From the NCBI RefSeq assembly GCF_038051985.1, contig NZ_CP150291.1, forward strand, positions 2,604,001-2,668,000: DNA of 64,000 nucleotides, given 5' to 3'. A program made the position numbers and the translations under genes. Shown here in pieces: positions 36,443 to 45,599 of this stretch. The DNA is from Solibacillus sp. FSL H8-0523 (lineage in GTDB: Bacteria; Bacillota; Bacilli; Bacillales_A; Planococcaceae). The notes beneath the pieces were generated by a model. The model saw nothing but the letters and a program-made list of their open reading frames with translations, was not told the origin of the DNA and made no database searches. The first letter of the stretch is position 1; the number at the start of each line of letters is the position of its first letter.

Positions 36443-37537
36443 TTAGCGACCGTTTAAAATACTTTTTTCGTTTTGAATGAATGTACTACGTGATTTTGCT
36501 ACACGTGCGATACGCTCTTCTGCTAAATGATTGGCAGCTAAGTATGTCGGAATATCTTGTTCTTTTGAAATAGCGAAAATCTTTTCTAAGCTTGTGTAAA
36601 TTGTTCCAACACGCTTCATCGCACGGTCACGGTTGTAGCCATATAATTCGTCTGCCACGTTAATAACGCCACCCGCATTAATTACATAATCTGGTGCATA
36701 TACGATACCCATTTCATGTAAAACTTTACCATGTTTCGATTCCGCTAATTGGTTATTAGCAGATCCTGCGATTACTTTCGCTTTTAGTTTTGGAATCGTC
36801 GTATCATTGATAATTGCACCTAATGCACACGGTGCGAAAATGTCGACATCTTGTTCATAAATTTCGTCTGGTAATACAGCCTCTGCACCAAAATCATTCA
36901 CAACACGGTCAATTGCGGCTTGGTTAATGTCTGTCACAATTAGGCGTGCCCCTTCTTTATGTAAGTACTCACATAACGTATAGGCTACATTTCCAAGTCC
37001 TTGTACCGCGATTGTACGCCCACCTAAGTTATCATCGCCAAACGCTTCTTTAGCGGCTGCTTTCATCCCTAGAAATACACCATATGCTGTTACAGGTGAT
37101 GGATTGCCTGAGCTACCGAATGCTGGCGAAATCCCTGTTACATAGTTCGTCTCTTCATGAATTAAATCCATATCCGCTACTGTTGTTCCTACATCTTCTG
37201 CTGTAATGTAGCGCCCATTTAAACCTTGAATAAAGCGCCCTAACGCACGGAACATTTCTTCGTTTTTATCGTTGAATGGGTCCCCGATAATTACCGTTTT
37301 CCCGCCACCTAAGTTTAAGCCGGCTGCTGCATTTTTATAAGTCATGCCTCGAGCTAGTCGAAGTGCATCTTCAATTGCGTCTTCCTCAGAAGCATACGTC
37401 CACATACGTGATCCGCCTAGTGCTGGCCCTAATGTTGTATCATGTATCGCGATAACTGCTTTTAATCCTGACGCCTCATCTTGGCAAAAAACTAATTGCT
37501 CGTAATCATATTTTTGCATATACTTGAAAATTTCCAT
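36443..37537 (-). CDS. bcd: leucine dehydrogenase (branched-chain amino acid dehydrogenase)
   Basis: A 364-residue Glu/Leu/Phe/Val dehydrogenase. The catalytic Lys lies in [13 protein letters not shown] near residue 80, and the NAD-binding motif is VQGLGNVAY near 180. It deaminates Leu, Ile and Val to the keto acids used by the Bkd complex. It heads the bkd operon. Start ATG with GGAGGAG nine bases upstream. In B. subtilis bcd lies between ptb and buk; both are absent here. Confidence 0.95.
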   Translation of the reverse strand: MEIFKYMQKYDYEQLVFCQDEASGLKAVIAIHDTTLGPALGGSRMWTYASEEDAIEDALRLARGMTYKNAAAGLNLGGGKTVIIGDPFNDKNEEMFRALGRFIQGLNGRYITAEDVGTTVADMDLIHEETNYVTGISPAFGSSGNPSPVTAYGVFLGMKAAAKEAFGDDNLGGRTIAVQGLGNVAYTLCEYLHKEGARLIVTDINQAAIDRVVNDFGAEAVLPDEIYEQDVDIFAPCALGAIINDTTIPKLKAKVIAGSANNQLAESKHGKVLHEMGIVYAPDYVINAGGVINVADELYGYNRDRAMKRVGTIYTSLEKIFAISKEQDIPTYLAANHLAEERIARVAKSRSTFIQNEKSILNGR

Positions 37538-37557
37538 AACACCCTACTCCTCCAATC

Positions 37558-37579
37558 CGAGAAAGCGCTTACTTTCTCG
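37558..37579. promoter_or_regulatory. cre-like inverted repeat in bcd leader
   Basis: CGAGAAAG and CTTTCTCG face each other across six bases; the core fits TGWAANCGNTNWCA except at both end positions. It lies just upstream of the bcd ribosome site, where CcpA would block transcription as a roadblock. Confidence 0.4.
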
Positions 37580-37706
37580 ACTATTAAATTTTATTCTGCT
37601 TTGCGTTTACAAAAAACTAGTTTGTGAATATTTTTTGTCTATAAATTTACAATACTTTCAAAGTCATAATGTTGCAACTATTTCTCGCCAATTTGATTTA
37701 AGTTCG

Positions 37707-37721
37707 AAAATTCAGAAAAAT
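37707..37721. promoter_or_regulatory. possible CodY box upstream of bcd
   Basis: AAAATTCAGAAAAAT matches AATTTTCWGAAAATT with three mismatches. It is about 170 bases upstream of the bcd start. Confidence 0.3.
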
Positions 37722-37907
37722 AAATCACCCATTCTATTGCTAGCTGTGGCTAATTTAACGAATACACACCGTATTTATTATTCTAATAAAATGAAGTGTC
37801 GCAGATTCGTCATATTGTCGTATTCAATTACCATCTTTTTTTGTATACAATTGACAGTAATTATTGATATTGTAAAATTAACGGTAATGGTAGTGGAGGG
37901 ATTTTAA

Positions 37908-38141
37908 ATGGCACGAATGGCCGCTTTTATCATACTTGTAATTCCTGGAATTATGATGGCTGCAGGTATTAAATTTATGCGTGATACACTTTTTGGAATT
38001 TTGATTGCACCTTTCCCGTGGATTTGGTTGCAATTTGTTGTTGGGGTAATTTTCTTTGCTGTAGCCTTTTTATTTTTTGCAGGGTTCCTTCTCCATCGCG
38101 ATCGCAAGCGTGGCAAAGTTGCAGAACGTTGGCAAAAGTAG
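37908..38141 (+). CDS. DUF2627 family membrane protein (YqzF-like)
   Basis: A 77-residue protein with two hydrophobic segments (about 4-24 and 40-62) and a basic C terminus (HRDRKRGKVAERWQK). Length and sequence fit DUF2627, found in B. subtilis as yqzF beside bkdR and the GDPD gene yqiK, which matches the neighbour here. Function unknown. A consensus promoter and a GTGGAGGG ribosome site precede the ATG. Confidence 0.82.
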   Translation: MARMAAFIILVIPGIMMAAGIKFMRDTLFGILIAPFPWIWLQFVVGVIFFAVAFLFFAGFLLHRDRKRGKVAERWQK

Positions 38142-38172
38142 TTAATTACATAGCCTTTCGTTCGACACATAT

Positions 38173-38209
38173 AAAAAGACGTCTATGAAATTTCCATAGA
38201 CGTCTTTTT
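38173..38209. terminator. bidirectional terminator between DUF2627 and GDPD genes
   Basis: A perfect 15-base stem (AAAAAGACGTCTATG with its complement) and a seven-base loop have T-runs on both strands. It serves the convergent genes ending at 38141 and 38209. Confidence 0.9.
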
Positions 38210-38928
38210 TAATTGATTTGTTGTGCTTTTGACACTTTATCAGGATAATCTGTAATCCACCCCAAAACAGTTGGATGCGGGTTTTTAATAAAGCCTTCGC
38301 TTCCTGTCACACCATAAAAGCGTATTCCTACTTGCGCCTCATCACAGTACTTCAAATATTGACGCTTATAATATTTCTTATGGGCGTGAATCACATCAAA
38401 ATAATGATACTCATTAATAGCTGCCCAGTTAAATTTTTTCGTCACAATATAAGCCGTTTCGAATTCCGGGCGTTCTTCCTTTACAATCATCAGTAATCGA
38501 TCAAAAAATGATGAAAAATGACTGTTATTTGGAACGCGGATTGTCTTTAAAAATTGGCGAAACGACTGCTCATTAAATAACAAAGACTCTTTTAACTCAA
38601 TATTCAGCGGTATTTGTTCTTCAATCGCCCAATCTAATACTTCTTGAAGCGTTACAATCTGGTGGCGGTAGAAAATGCGCTGTAAACGCGAACCTAATTT
38701 AAAACTTTTAAGCTCTTCAAGCGAGCAATCCGCTACATTACGTCTTTTTCCTACCAGCCTGGTTAAATCCAAATCATGAAAGACAACAAGTACACCATCT
38801 TTCGAAAACTGGACGTCTAATTCAATACCGTCTACCCCTATAGCTTTCGCTTTTTTAAACGCAAGCATTGTATTTTCAACACAAGACTTAGAAACGCCAC
38901 GATGTGCAAAGATTGGAATCGTTTTCAT
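38209..38928 (-). CDS. glycerophosphodiester phosphodiesterase family protein
   Basis: A 239-residue GDPD-fold protein. FAHRG (8-12), ENTMLAF and IELDVQFSKDGVLVVFHD (about 36-53) supply the catalytic His pair and Glu/Asp metal ligands. It hydrolyses glycerophosphodiesters to glycerol 3-phosphate and an alcohol. No signal peptide is visible, so a cytoplasmic location is likely. Its ATG overlaps the stop of the DUF342 gene by one base (TAATG). It is the positional equivalent of B. subtilis yqiK. Confidence 0.88.
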   Translation of the reverse strand: MKTIPIFAHRGVSKSCVENTMLAFKKAKAIGVDGIELDVQFSKDGVLVVFHDLDLTRLVGKRRNVADCSLEELKSFKLGSRLQRIFYRHQIVTLQEVLDWAIEEQIPLNIELKESLLFNEQSFRQFLKTIRVPNNSHFSSFFDRLLMIVKEERPEFETAYIVTKKFNWAAINEYHYFDVIHAHKKYYKRQYLKYCDEAQVGIRFYGVTGSEGFIKNPHPTVLGWITDYPDKVSKAQQIN

Positions 38929-40499
38929 TAAACGTTTAACTCTCCAAACTCTAGCAAGAACCGACCATTTGTCGTACGCGATAGAATTGTCGACTTTTTA
39001 CCTATTTGCAGATATGTACCTGGATAAGCTTCAATTGTAACATTGATTTCCTCTTTACCTACACTACGTAAATCACTCATCAATTGTTTAATTTCACGGT
39101 CCAAACTTGCTGCAGATTCTTTATTTGATGCGAGCTTCTGCTTCGTTTGTTCGAATGCAGCAATTTGAGGCTTCGTTAAATTATGGACAATTGGTAAAAT
39201 ACGATTTACTTGTGCTTCTAACTGCAAAATATCTTCTTGCATTGATTTTAAGAGCGCAGCCTTTGACTGAATTAATTCGAGACCATCCGCTTTATTTACG
39301 CTATTAATAATCAATTCGGTACGGCGCTCAAGGCGGTTCCCTGTAATGGCAGATACAATTGCACTTTTGGCAATCGCAGTACCTCCTATAATTTTACCTT
39401 TTCGTTTATCTACTAAAATAGAGTGCGCACGAATATTGGAGCCTAATGAATAAAACCCAATATTTACGTCGCCACCTGCAACTAAATTAGCTTCATTCAC
39501 GTGCTTTACGAAAATACTTCCGCCTGCTTCCACTCGCGTTTCACCTAAACCGAAAATACCGCCTCTAATGAAGACATCGCCATCGATTGATTTAATTAAT
39601 TTTGCACCAGAAACACCTTCTGGGCCTTCAATCGATATATCTCCTTTTGCAATAACTGAAAAGCCAGCTTGTACTGTCCCACGAATTGAAATCGAACCAT
39701 TAAAGTCAATGTTACCGGTTTCAACCCCAACATCACCGTTAACCGGTAAATGATGATTTACACCAACCATCCCTTTGTAATCTTCTAGTACACCACTTAT
39801 TTTTGAACGAATTACGGTTTTTCCATCTTCTTCAATTTCATAAGCAGACTTGCGATCATATTTCAGTGGAATATCACGGCCACGTTGAGCAACTACTACT
39901 TCACCATGAACATTTGTACCTGGTGTTCCTGCCTGAGCGTGAATTTTCTCACCAAGCCATGCACCCTCATCAATTTCATAGATAAAATTCATATCATAAT
40001 AGTCTGCTTTTCCATCTTCGCGAATAACTGGCTTACGTTCCGGAACTTCTAAGTAGGATATTTTTGCATCATCGCCTTTAACAGGTGGTGTTCCTTGCGC
40101 GATTAAAATCGCCTTGCCACTGACAACTGTTTCAAGCTTAATGTCCTGAATTCCATGAACAATTTTATGCTGTTTTAGCAATGCCAATACATTTTGTTGG
40201 AATTTTTGCGAATTTGAGCGAATATCGTCTAATGTTTCATAAACAAACAATGAGGCAGACATTTTATCGCGTGAAACTTCTACGGTAACTGGAGGTAACC
40301 AGATTCCAATTTCAACTGGTTTTGGTGTAATTTCATTCAAAACTTGTTTCAGTACTGCAAAATTCGTAAGTTTAATGCGAGGATTAAGGCGCACAATCGT
40401 ATCAAAATCTTTTAACATAAAGCCGATTTGAACGGTCTTTACATATACCTTACCATCTTTTTCTGATACTTCGAAAAATTGATTCTCAAAAATAACCAC
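38928..40499 (-). CDS. FapA-like DUF342 domain protein
   Basis: A 523-residue protein of the FapA/DUF342 family. A mixed N-terminal part is followed by a beta-helix-like repetitive core (about 255-400) with recurrent small-residue turns (GSISIRGTVQAGFSVIAKGDISIEG region), then a coiled-coil stretch (about 420-480). Family members are described as flagellar assembly protein A or as polymer-forming-like scaffolds; the function here is not known. The GTG start at 40499 follows GGGAGGGGA. It is co-transcribed with the GDPD gene. Confidence 0.78.
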   Translation of the reverse strand: MVIFENQFFEVSEKDGKVYVKTVQIGFMLKDFDTIVRLNPRIKLTNFAVLKQVLNEITPKPVEIGIWLPPVTVEVSRDKMSASLFVYETLDDIRSNSQKFQQNVLALLKQHKIVHGIQDIKLETVVSGKAILIAQGTPPVKGDDAKISYLEVPERKPVIREDGKADYYDMNFIYEIDEGAWLGEKIHAQAGTPGTNVHGEVVVAQRGRDIPLKYDRKSAYEIEEDGKTVIRSKISGVLEDYKGMVGVNHHLPVNGDVGVETGNIDFNGSISIRGTVQAGFSVIAKGDISIEGPEGVSGAKLIKSIDGDVFIRGGIFGLGETRVEAGGSIFVKHVNEANLVAGGDVNIGFYSLGSNIRAHSILVDKRKGKIIGGTAIAKSAIVSAITGNRLERRTELIINSVNKADGLELIQSKAALLKSMQEDILQLEAQVNRILPIVHNLTKPQIAAFEQTKQKLASNKESAASLDREIKQLMSDLRSVGKEEINVTIEAYPGTYLQIGKKSTILSRTTNGRFLLEFGELNV

Positions 40500-41008
40500 G
40501 CAAATCCCCTCCCATACAATATCTCTAGTATATACAAATTTTAGAATTTTGTTTAGTTAAATATTGCAGGAATATATTGATTTTTGTCTAAATTTTAAAA
40601 ATACTTCAAAAGTAGCATTAATTTATGGAAAATCAATCTCAATTTACACATTTAATAAATCATGGTATTTTACTAAATTATAATAAATCTCCGATATATC
40701 CATATAAATAACTCTCATCTTTCGTCTCTAATGCAGTTAAAGTCTTTTTTATTAATAATGTCCAATTCAATTGACTCATTTAAAATTTGGTTTTCTAATG
40801 GGTTAAAAATAGATGACATTTTGACATTTCCATGACGTTTTCTGCAAAAAAAAAGAGTGCCTAGTATTTACTAGGCACGAAAGAGAATAATATGGCTCTA
40901 ATCATATCATTCTAAGAAAGGAGGTAAAAACTAAAAATAAGAAATGTCTTACTAAAGTCATAATACCCTTAAGATAGAAAGTTAAACGTTTTTCCCAAAA
41001 ATTTGTCG
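40500..41008. other. intergenic region between DUF342 gene and spo0A
   Basis: This 509-base AT-rich gap has no believable coding sequence. Near 40846-40878 is a strong terminator for spo0A. The 5' half probably holds the promoter of the DUF342 gene. A lone AAAGGAGG near 40918 on the plus strand is followed only by a three-codon frame and is not taken as a gene. Confidence 0.5.
40846..40878 (-). terminator. terminator of spo0A
   Basis: A perfect 10-base stem (GTGCCTAGTA / TACTAGGCAC) with a two-base apex is followed on the minus strand by nine T residues. It lies about 130 bases past the spo0A stop. Confidence 0.88.
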
Positions 41009-41800
41009 TTAACTCGCGACCATCTCAATGCGAATCTTGTCAGCGATCATTGCAATGAATTCTGAATTCGTTGGTTTTGATTTCATATGGTGAACGGTGT
41101 AACCGAACAACTCTGAAATGTTTTCATAGCTACCGCGGTTCCACGCCACTTCAATGGCATGTCTAATGGCACGTTCTACACGAGATGCCGTTGTGTTAAA
41201 TTTTTTTGCGATTTCTGGATAAAGAATTTTTGTTACAGAACTTAATAATTCAATATCATGATAAACCATTTGAATGGCTTCACGTAAATACGCATATCCT
41301 TTTATATGTGCAGGGACACCAATTTCTTTGATAATCGAAGTAATCGTCGAATCGAGCTGGCGCTGATCAATTTTTGCCCCAGTATTTGTTGTCATTGTTT
41401 GTGGGCGCTTGTCCAAATCAAATTTTTTGTTCGCACAATGCAATATCTTTTGCACAAGCTGATCAAATTCAAATGGCTTTAACATGAAGTACGATGCACC
41501 GAAATTAACAGCTTGCTTCATGACATCTTCTTGTCCAAAGGCCGTTAGCATAATTACCTGTGTCTGCTGATGACGTTCATTATTGTACATTGCCTCAAGT
41601 ACAGCAAGACCATCTAAATGTGGCATAATGATATCTAATAACAAGACATCAACCGTATGCTCTTCTAACATTTTAATGCACATTTTTCCGTTAGATGCCG
41701 TAGCAACCACTTCAATTTGCGGATGATTTGTAAAATACATTTCCATCATTTTCACCAATTCACGATTATCATCAACAATCGCAATTTTCACCTTTGTCAA
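41009..41800 (-). CDS. spo0A: sporulation transcription factor Spo0A
   Basis: A 263-residue response regulator, the master regulator of sporulation entry. The receiver domain (1-125) has acidic pocket residues DD near 9-10, phospho-acceptor Asp in [19 protein letters not shown] and a conserved Lys in MLKPF. The C-terminal DNA-binding domain contains [18 protein letters not shown]. The start is TTG 41800, eight bases after AGGGGGAT, giving the [13 protein letters not shown]-terminus of the family; a longer in-frame ATG at 41836 lacks a ribosome site. Spo0A boxes and a sigma-H-like promoter lie upstream. Confidence 0.97.
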   Translation of the reverse strand: MTKVKIAIVDDNRELVKMMEMYFTNHPQIEVVATASNGKMCIKMLEEHTVDVLLLDIIMPHLDGLAVLEAMYNNERHQQTQVIMLTAFGQEDVMKQAVNFGASYFMLKPFEFDQLVQKILHCANKKFDLDKRPQTMTTNTGAKIDQRQLDSTITSIIKEIGVPAHIKGYAYLREAIQMVYHDIELLSSVTKILYPEIAKKFNTTASRVERAIRHAIEVAWNRGSYENISELFGYTVHHMKSKPTNSEFIAMIADKIRIEMVAS

Positions 41801-42093
41801 ACAAAATCCCCCTTTAAATTTGTTATACTCACACATGCTTCACTCTTTTGACATAATAGAACGACTGACTATTCATTTCATATTAAGTGCCTAAACATTT
41901 GTCCGCGTGTTTTTTACGTTTTATTTATGTTTTGACATTTAAAGAAGTTTCGACATAATTATTATAATTCCTTTAAGATTTCCAAAAATGAGTACCAAGT
42001 ATTATCTTTTCTATTAAATTCGACATGGAATTATATACCTCTACATTTGTCGAATTTTCATTATGTACTATTTTATTCATAAAAACAGAAAAA
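41801..42093 (-). promoter_or_regulatory. spo0A control region with Spo0A boxes and sigma-H-like promoter
   Basis: Three perfect TGTCGAA Spo0A boxes occur: minus-strand copies at 41949-41955 and 42019-42025, and a plus-strand copy at 42048-42054. Overlapping the first, the minus strand reads AAGGAATT (-35, about 41966-41973), a 12-13 base spacer, then GTCGAAACT (-10, about 41946-41954), a reasonable sigma-H match. This mirrors the autoregulated B. subtilis spo0A promoter. The exact start site is not determinable by eye. Confidence 0.6.
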
Positions 42094-42120
42094 GACTATA
42101 CTTTTCTACAAAGTATAGTC
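42085..42120 (-). terminator. terminator of spoIVB
   Basis: GACTATACTTT / AAAAGTATAGTC form a stem with a short loop, followed on the minus strand by TTTTTCTG. It lies 10 bases after the spoIVB stop. Confidence 0.82.
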
Positions 42121-42129
42121 AAATAGTTC

Positions 42130-43053
42130 TTAATTAGGGCTTTTTTTCAGCATTTCGATAATAAGAATCCCAGCACCTTTTGTCGGTTGTTCGACAAACA
42201 TATGGGTGATGGCTCCGACAAATTGATTATTTTGGATAATCGGACTCCCACTCATTCCCTGAACGATCCCACCGGTTTCCTGGATTAGTCGTTTATCTGA
42301 CACATGAAACGTAAACGTCGTATCTGAAATCTCATCAATTTCGATATCAAACGTTTCAATCTTCTCCCCATCGATTGCTGTTAATATTTGCGCTTTGCCC
42401 TTCTTTAATTGCCCTTTATGCATAATTTCTAGCGGCTGATGCAAACTGTCTAGTAAAGTCTGCTCCCAATCGCCAAAAATCCCATAAAGTTCATTGCTGC
42501 TAACATTTCCCAATGGCATTGTTTCTTTATCAACAATGGATACCTTGTAGCCTGGCTGACCTGGTGTACTTTTTTTCACTTGCGAAATTGATGCTTCAAA
42601 AATAGCACCGCTCTGGAATGCAGGTGGTCGCTTTAATACAGAATCAATTATTTGGTGCCCTAACGCACCGTATTCGAGTGTTTCCGGATCGATATAGGTC
42701 AAAGTCCCGACACCATCTGTTGCATCTTTTACAAATGGTTTTAAACGCTGTAATTGACGACTGCTCACGCTAATTTCACGCTCGGAGTTTTTATTTTCAA
42801 TCGTCACTTTAGCTTGGTCTTCATTAAATAATTGATTCAAATTTGTTACAGGTTTCCCGTTTATTTTGATAATTCGTTCTCCCTGCTTCAACCAGTCACC
42901 TGATTCCAGTAACAGATCGTGCGATACATACACATAAGGCATTTCGAGTTGAACACCAATAGAATGCCCCATTGGAATAAGCTGTTTCGCGCTTACTTGT
43001 AACGGAATACAAACCAAAAAAAGTAGCACAACAACGCACCATTTCGCCCTCAT
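42130..43053 (-). CDS. spoIVB: SpoIVB peptidase (sporulation signalling serine protease)
   Basis: A 307-residue SpoIVB. An N-terminal hydrophobic segment (5-20) would send it into the intermembrane space of the forespore. A PDZ domain spans about 33-90. The peptidase domain has H133 in EYGALGHQ, an Asp at 253 and S270 in GIVQGMSGSP, the expected catalytic triad. It cleaves SpoIVFA and triggers sigma-K activation. At 307 residues it is much shorter than the about 425 of B. subtilis, mostly between the membrane anchor and the PDZ domain. Start ATG with GAGGTGAG. Confidence 0.93.
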   Translation of the reverse strand: MRAKWCVVVLLFLVCIPLQVSAKQLIPMGHSIGVQLEMPYVYVSHDLLLESGDWLKQGERIIKINGKPVTNLNQLFNEDQAKVTIENKNSEREISVSSRQLQRLKPFVKDATDGVGTLTYIDPETLEYGALGHQIIDSVLKRPPAFQSGAIFEASISQVKKSTPGQPGYKVSIVDKETMPLGNVSSNELYGIFGDWEQTLLDSLHQPLEIMHKGQLKKGKAQILTAIDGEKIETFDIEIDEISDTTFTFHVSDKRLIQETGGIVQGMSGSPIIQNNQFVGAITHMFVEQPTKGAGILIIEMLKKSPN

Positions 43054-43131
43054 AACTCACCTCCTCATACCGTTACTATGTGGAGCTTTCGAAGAGTTAT
43101 GAACGGAAAAATTTTGTTCGAATAGTAATAA

Positions 43132-43175
43132 AAAAATGAAAAGCGAGGCAGTTCGCCAATCAAACTCCTCGCCTT
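43132..43175 (-). terminator. terminator of recN
   Basis: AAGGCGAGG and CCTCGCTT form the main stem, extended by GTT/AAC, followed on the minus strand by TTTCATTTTTTT. It begins next to the recN stop. Confidence 0.75.
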
Positions 43176-43177
43176 GG

Positions 43178-44869
43178 TTATTTCATTCCATCTTTACGTT
43201 CATTTGCCATTTGTAATAATTCTGAAGCATGCTGCAATGTTAAATCAGTAATTTCTGCCCCACTCATCATACGGCTTATTTCTTCAATACGTTCATCTCG
43301 CTCCATTTCAGTAATCGTTGTAAATGTCCGGTCATGCTCTACTTGCTTTTTAATGTAGTATTGATGATCAGCCATTGCCGCTACTTGTGGTAAATGCGAA
43401 ATACATAACACTTGTGAATTAATCGAAATGGCTGCAATTTTTTCAGCAATCGCCTGAGCGACGCGGCCACTCACACCTGTATCAACTTCATCAAAAATAA
43501 TTGACGTAATGCCATTTGCTGAAGAGAAAATGGTTTTAAGAGCAAGCATCATACGAGAAAGCTCACCACCCGAGGCAACTTTTGGCAGCGACTTAGGTGG
43601 TTCTCCTACATTTGTTGAAATATAGAAGGCCACGTAATCTTTACCGTGTGCATCAAAATGTCTAAGCTCTTCAAAATTCACAATAAATTGCGCTTTTTCC
43701 ATATGTAACATGCGCAATTCATTCATAATCGCTTCACTTAACTGTAAAGCGTTTTGTTTACGAATTTTTGTTAACTCTACCGCTAGTTTATTGAGGTCAG
43801 TTTCCATTCGTGCTAATAATTGCTCATTTTGTTGCATCGCCTCATCGCGATTTAGCAACTGGCTTAGCTCTTCTTCGATTTTTTCATAGTAGGCTAAAAT
43901 TTCTTCAACGGTCGTGCCGTATTTACGTTTCATATTTTGGTATAATGCGAGACGCTGCTCTACTTCATTGAGACGCTCCGCATCATATTCTAAATCATCA
44001 AGCGCATTTTTCACTTGGTACGCCGCATCTTGAAGTGCATAAAAGCTTGATGTGACCGATTCTGATGACTCTTTAAACATTGTGTCTAATCGGACAATAT
44101 CTTCAAGGGCATTCATGGCATTCCCTATGTAATCTAAGCCATTGCCCTCGCCTGAAATCGCTTCGTATGCCATATTGGCACGTTCGAAAATTTTATGGAA
44201 ATTCATTAAGCGAATACGTTCTTCAGATAATGCTTCTTCTTCATCAACACTCAGTGCTGCCTGTTCAAGCTCTTGAATTTGAAATTGGTACAAATCAATT
44301 CGCTGCGCCGCACGCTGCTCATCAATACTTATTTCAGCGAATTCTCGTTTTAATTGACGGTAGGTTTCATAAGCTTCGTCATATTCCGCCTTTAAATCCT
44401 TTAAATCGTGCTGCGCAAAGTGATCGAGTAAGTGAATATGAAACTTTTCATCCATTAATTCTTGGTTCTCATGTTGCCCGTGAATATCAATCAAACTACC
44501 ACCGATTTCGCGCAATACAGAAAGTGGTACAAGTTTACCGTTTACACGACAAATACTTTTTCCAGAATCATTTAAGTCCCGGCGTAAAATAATGGTGCCT
44601 TCTTCTGCTTCAATTCCATGCTGTTCTAATTTTAAATAGATTGGGTGATGATCACTCGTCACTTCAAAAAGGCCACCAAGCTCTGCCTTTTTTTCACCAT
44701 GACGAATAAACTCTGTCGAGCCACGCCCACCGGCTAAAATATTTACAGCATCAATAATAATCGATTTACCCGCACCAGTTTCCCCTGTTAGCACGGTTAA
44801 GCCTTCTGAAAAACTTACGGTTAAATCATCAATAATTGCAAAGTTTCGAATGCTAAGTTCTTTTAACAA
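43178..44869 (-). CDS. recN: DNA repair protein RecN
   Basis: A 563-residue SMC-like ATPase. The Walker A motif GETGAGKS is near 30-37, a central coiled coil spans about 165-380, the ABC signature LPKVASGGELSRMMLALK is near 425-442, and Walker B IIFDEVDTGVSGR follows. It acts early in double-strand break repair. The start is TTG at 44869 after GAGGTGG. It follows ahrC by 16 bases, the conserved Bacillus order. Confidence 0.96.
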   Translation of the reverse strand: MLKELSIRNFAIIDDLTVSFSEGLTVLTGETGAGKSIIIDAVNILAGGRGSTEFIRHGEKKAELGGLFEVTSDHHPIYLKLEQHGIEAEEGTIILRRDLNDSGKSICRVNGKLVPLSVLREIGGSLIDIHGQHENQELMDEKFHIHLLDHFAQHDLKDLKAEYDEAYETYRQLKREFAEISIDEQRAAQRIDLYQFQIQELEQAALSVDEEEALSEERIRLMNFHKIFERANMAYEAISGEGNGLDYIGNAMNALEDIVRLDTMFKESSESVTSSFYALQDAAYQVKNALDDLEYDAERLNEVEQRLALYQNMKRKYGTTVEEILAYYEKIEEELSQLLNRDEAMQQNEQLLARMETDLNKLAVELTKIRKQNALQLSEAIMNELRMLHMEKAQFIVNFEELRHFDAHGKDYVAFYISTNVGEPPKSLPKVASGGELSRMMLALKTIFSSANGITSIIFDEVDTGVSGRVAQAIAEKIAAISINSQVLCISHLPQVAAMADHQYYIKKQVEHDRTFTTITEMERDERIEEISRMMSGAEITDLTLQHASELLQMANERKDGMK

Positions 44870-44885
44870 ACGTTTCCACCTCGGT

Positions 44886-45335
44886 TTATAGCATATCTAA
44901 TAAGCGATTTTTAATTTCTTCACGATCATTTTCTGTACGACACAAGATTAAAATCGTATCGTCTCCACAAATTGTCCCTAGTACCTCTGTCCAATCTAAA
45001 TGGTCTAATAATGAACCGATTGCATTGGCATTACCAGGTAACGTTTTCATCACTAAAAAGTGTGATGCACCGTCCATTGACACAAATGCGTCTGCAAGTA
45101 AACGGTGTAATTTTTGAATCGGGTTAAAGCGTTGATCGGCTGGTAGACTGTATTTATAGCGGCCGTCTTGAAGAGGTACCTTCACTAAATGTAACTCTTT
45201 AATATCACGTGATACTGTTGCTTGCGTAACGTTGTAGCCCGCATTTTTAAGCTGTTCGACTAATTCGTCTTGCGTTTCGATTTCATTATTTGTGATAATA
45301 TCGCGAATGCGAATATGGCGTTGTCCTTTGTTCAC
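44886..45335 (-). CDS. ahrC: arginine regulator AhrC/ArgR
   Basis: A 149-residue ArgR-family regulator, the same length as B. subtilis AhrC. The winged-helix N-terminal domain ([15 protein letters not shown] near 40-55) is followed by the arginine-binding C-terminal domain with [11 protein letters not shown] near 120-130. It represses arginine synthesis and activates catabolism with arginine as co-effector. The GTG start at 45335 has GAGGTGA upstream and gives the MNKGQRHI N-terminus; a longer reading to 45422 is not supported. Confidence 0.96.
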   Translation of the reverse strand: MNKGQRHIRIRDIITNNEIETQDELVEQLKNAGYNVTQATVSRDIKELHLVKVPLQDGRYKYSLPADQRFNPIQKLHRLLADAFVSMDGASHFLVMKTLPGNANAIGSLLDHLDWTEVLGTICGDDTILILCRTENDREEIKNRLLDML

Positions 45336-45554
45336 AAAAGTCACCTCGTTAAATTTTTTTGAGAATCTATGTATATTTACACTACCATTTGCATAAAAAA
45401 AATTCAAGAAAAACCCGTACATATGTTCAAAAATACCATCATGACAACTATGATGAAATTCACTTCCCCACTCATTTTACAAAAATTTCATCTCTACATT
45501 AATGTAAATGATTGCATTTATGAATAAATTATTTGGCAAATAATTTCCTTAAAA

Positions 45555-45597
45555 ATAAAAAACGCAAAACAAAGAGTGCTCTTCATTTTGCGTCTTT
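45555..45597 (-). terminator. terminator after tlyA
   Basis: GACGCAAAATGAAGAG pairs imperfectly with CTCTTTGTTTTGCGTT and is followed on the minus strand by TTTTTATTTTT. It lies just past the tlyA stop. ahrC therefore probably has its own promoter in 45336-45554. Confidence 0.65.
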
Positions 45598-45599
45598 CA

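Larger units (their letters stand above)
37538..37907. promoter_or_regulatory. divergent control region of bcd-bkd and the DUF2627 gene
   Basis: This 370-base gap has no credible gene. It holds an 8-base perfect inverted repeat (37558-37565 / 37572-37579) whose core AGAAAGCGCTTACT (37560-37573) matches the cre consensus at 12 of 14 positions. AAAATTCAGAAAAAT (37707-37721) agrees with 12 of 15 positions of the CodY consensus. A good sigma-A promoter for the plus-strand gene (TTGACA 37851, N16, TAAAAT 37873) is also present. CodY and CcpA control of bkd genes is established in B. subtilis; the sites here are read by eye. Confidence 0.45.

Noticed and set aside
37671-37690. A minus-strand TTGGC...TTGC arrangement like a sigma-54 promoter upstream of bcd
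   Set aside because: The distance between GG and GC is 12 bases rather than 10, and no sigma-54 activator gene is nearby.
37524-37907. Plus-strand 127-codon frame across the bcd upstream region
   Set aside because: It covers promoter and operator-like sequences, lacks a ribosome site and ends at the start of the DUF2627 gene.
40915-40960. A perfect AAAGGAGG ribosome-site-like sequence on the plus strand
   Set aside because: The following ATG opens only a three-codon frame.
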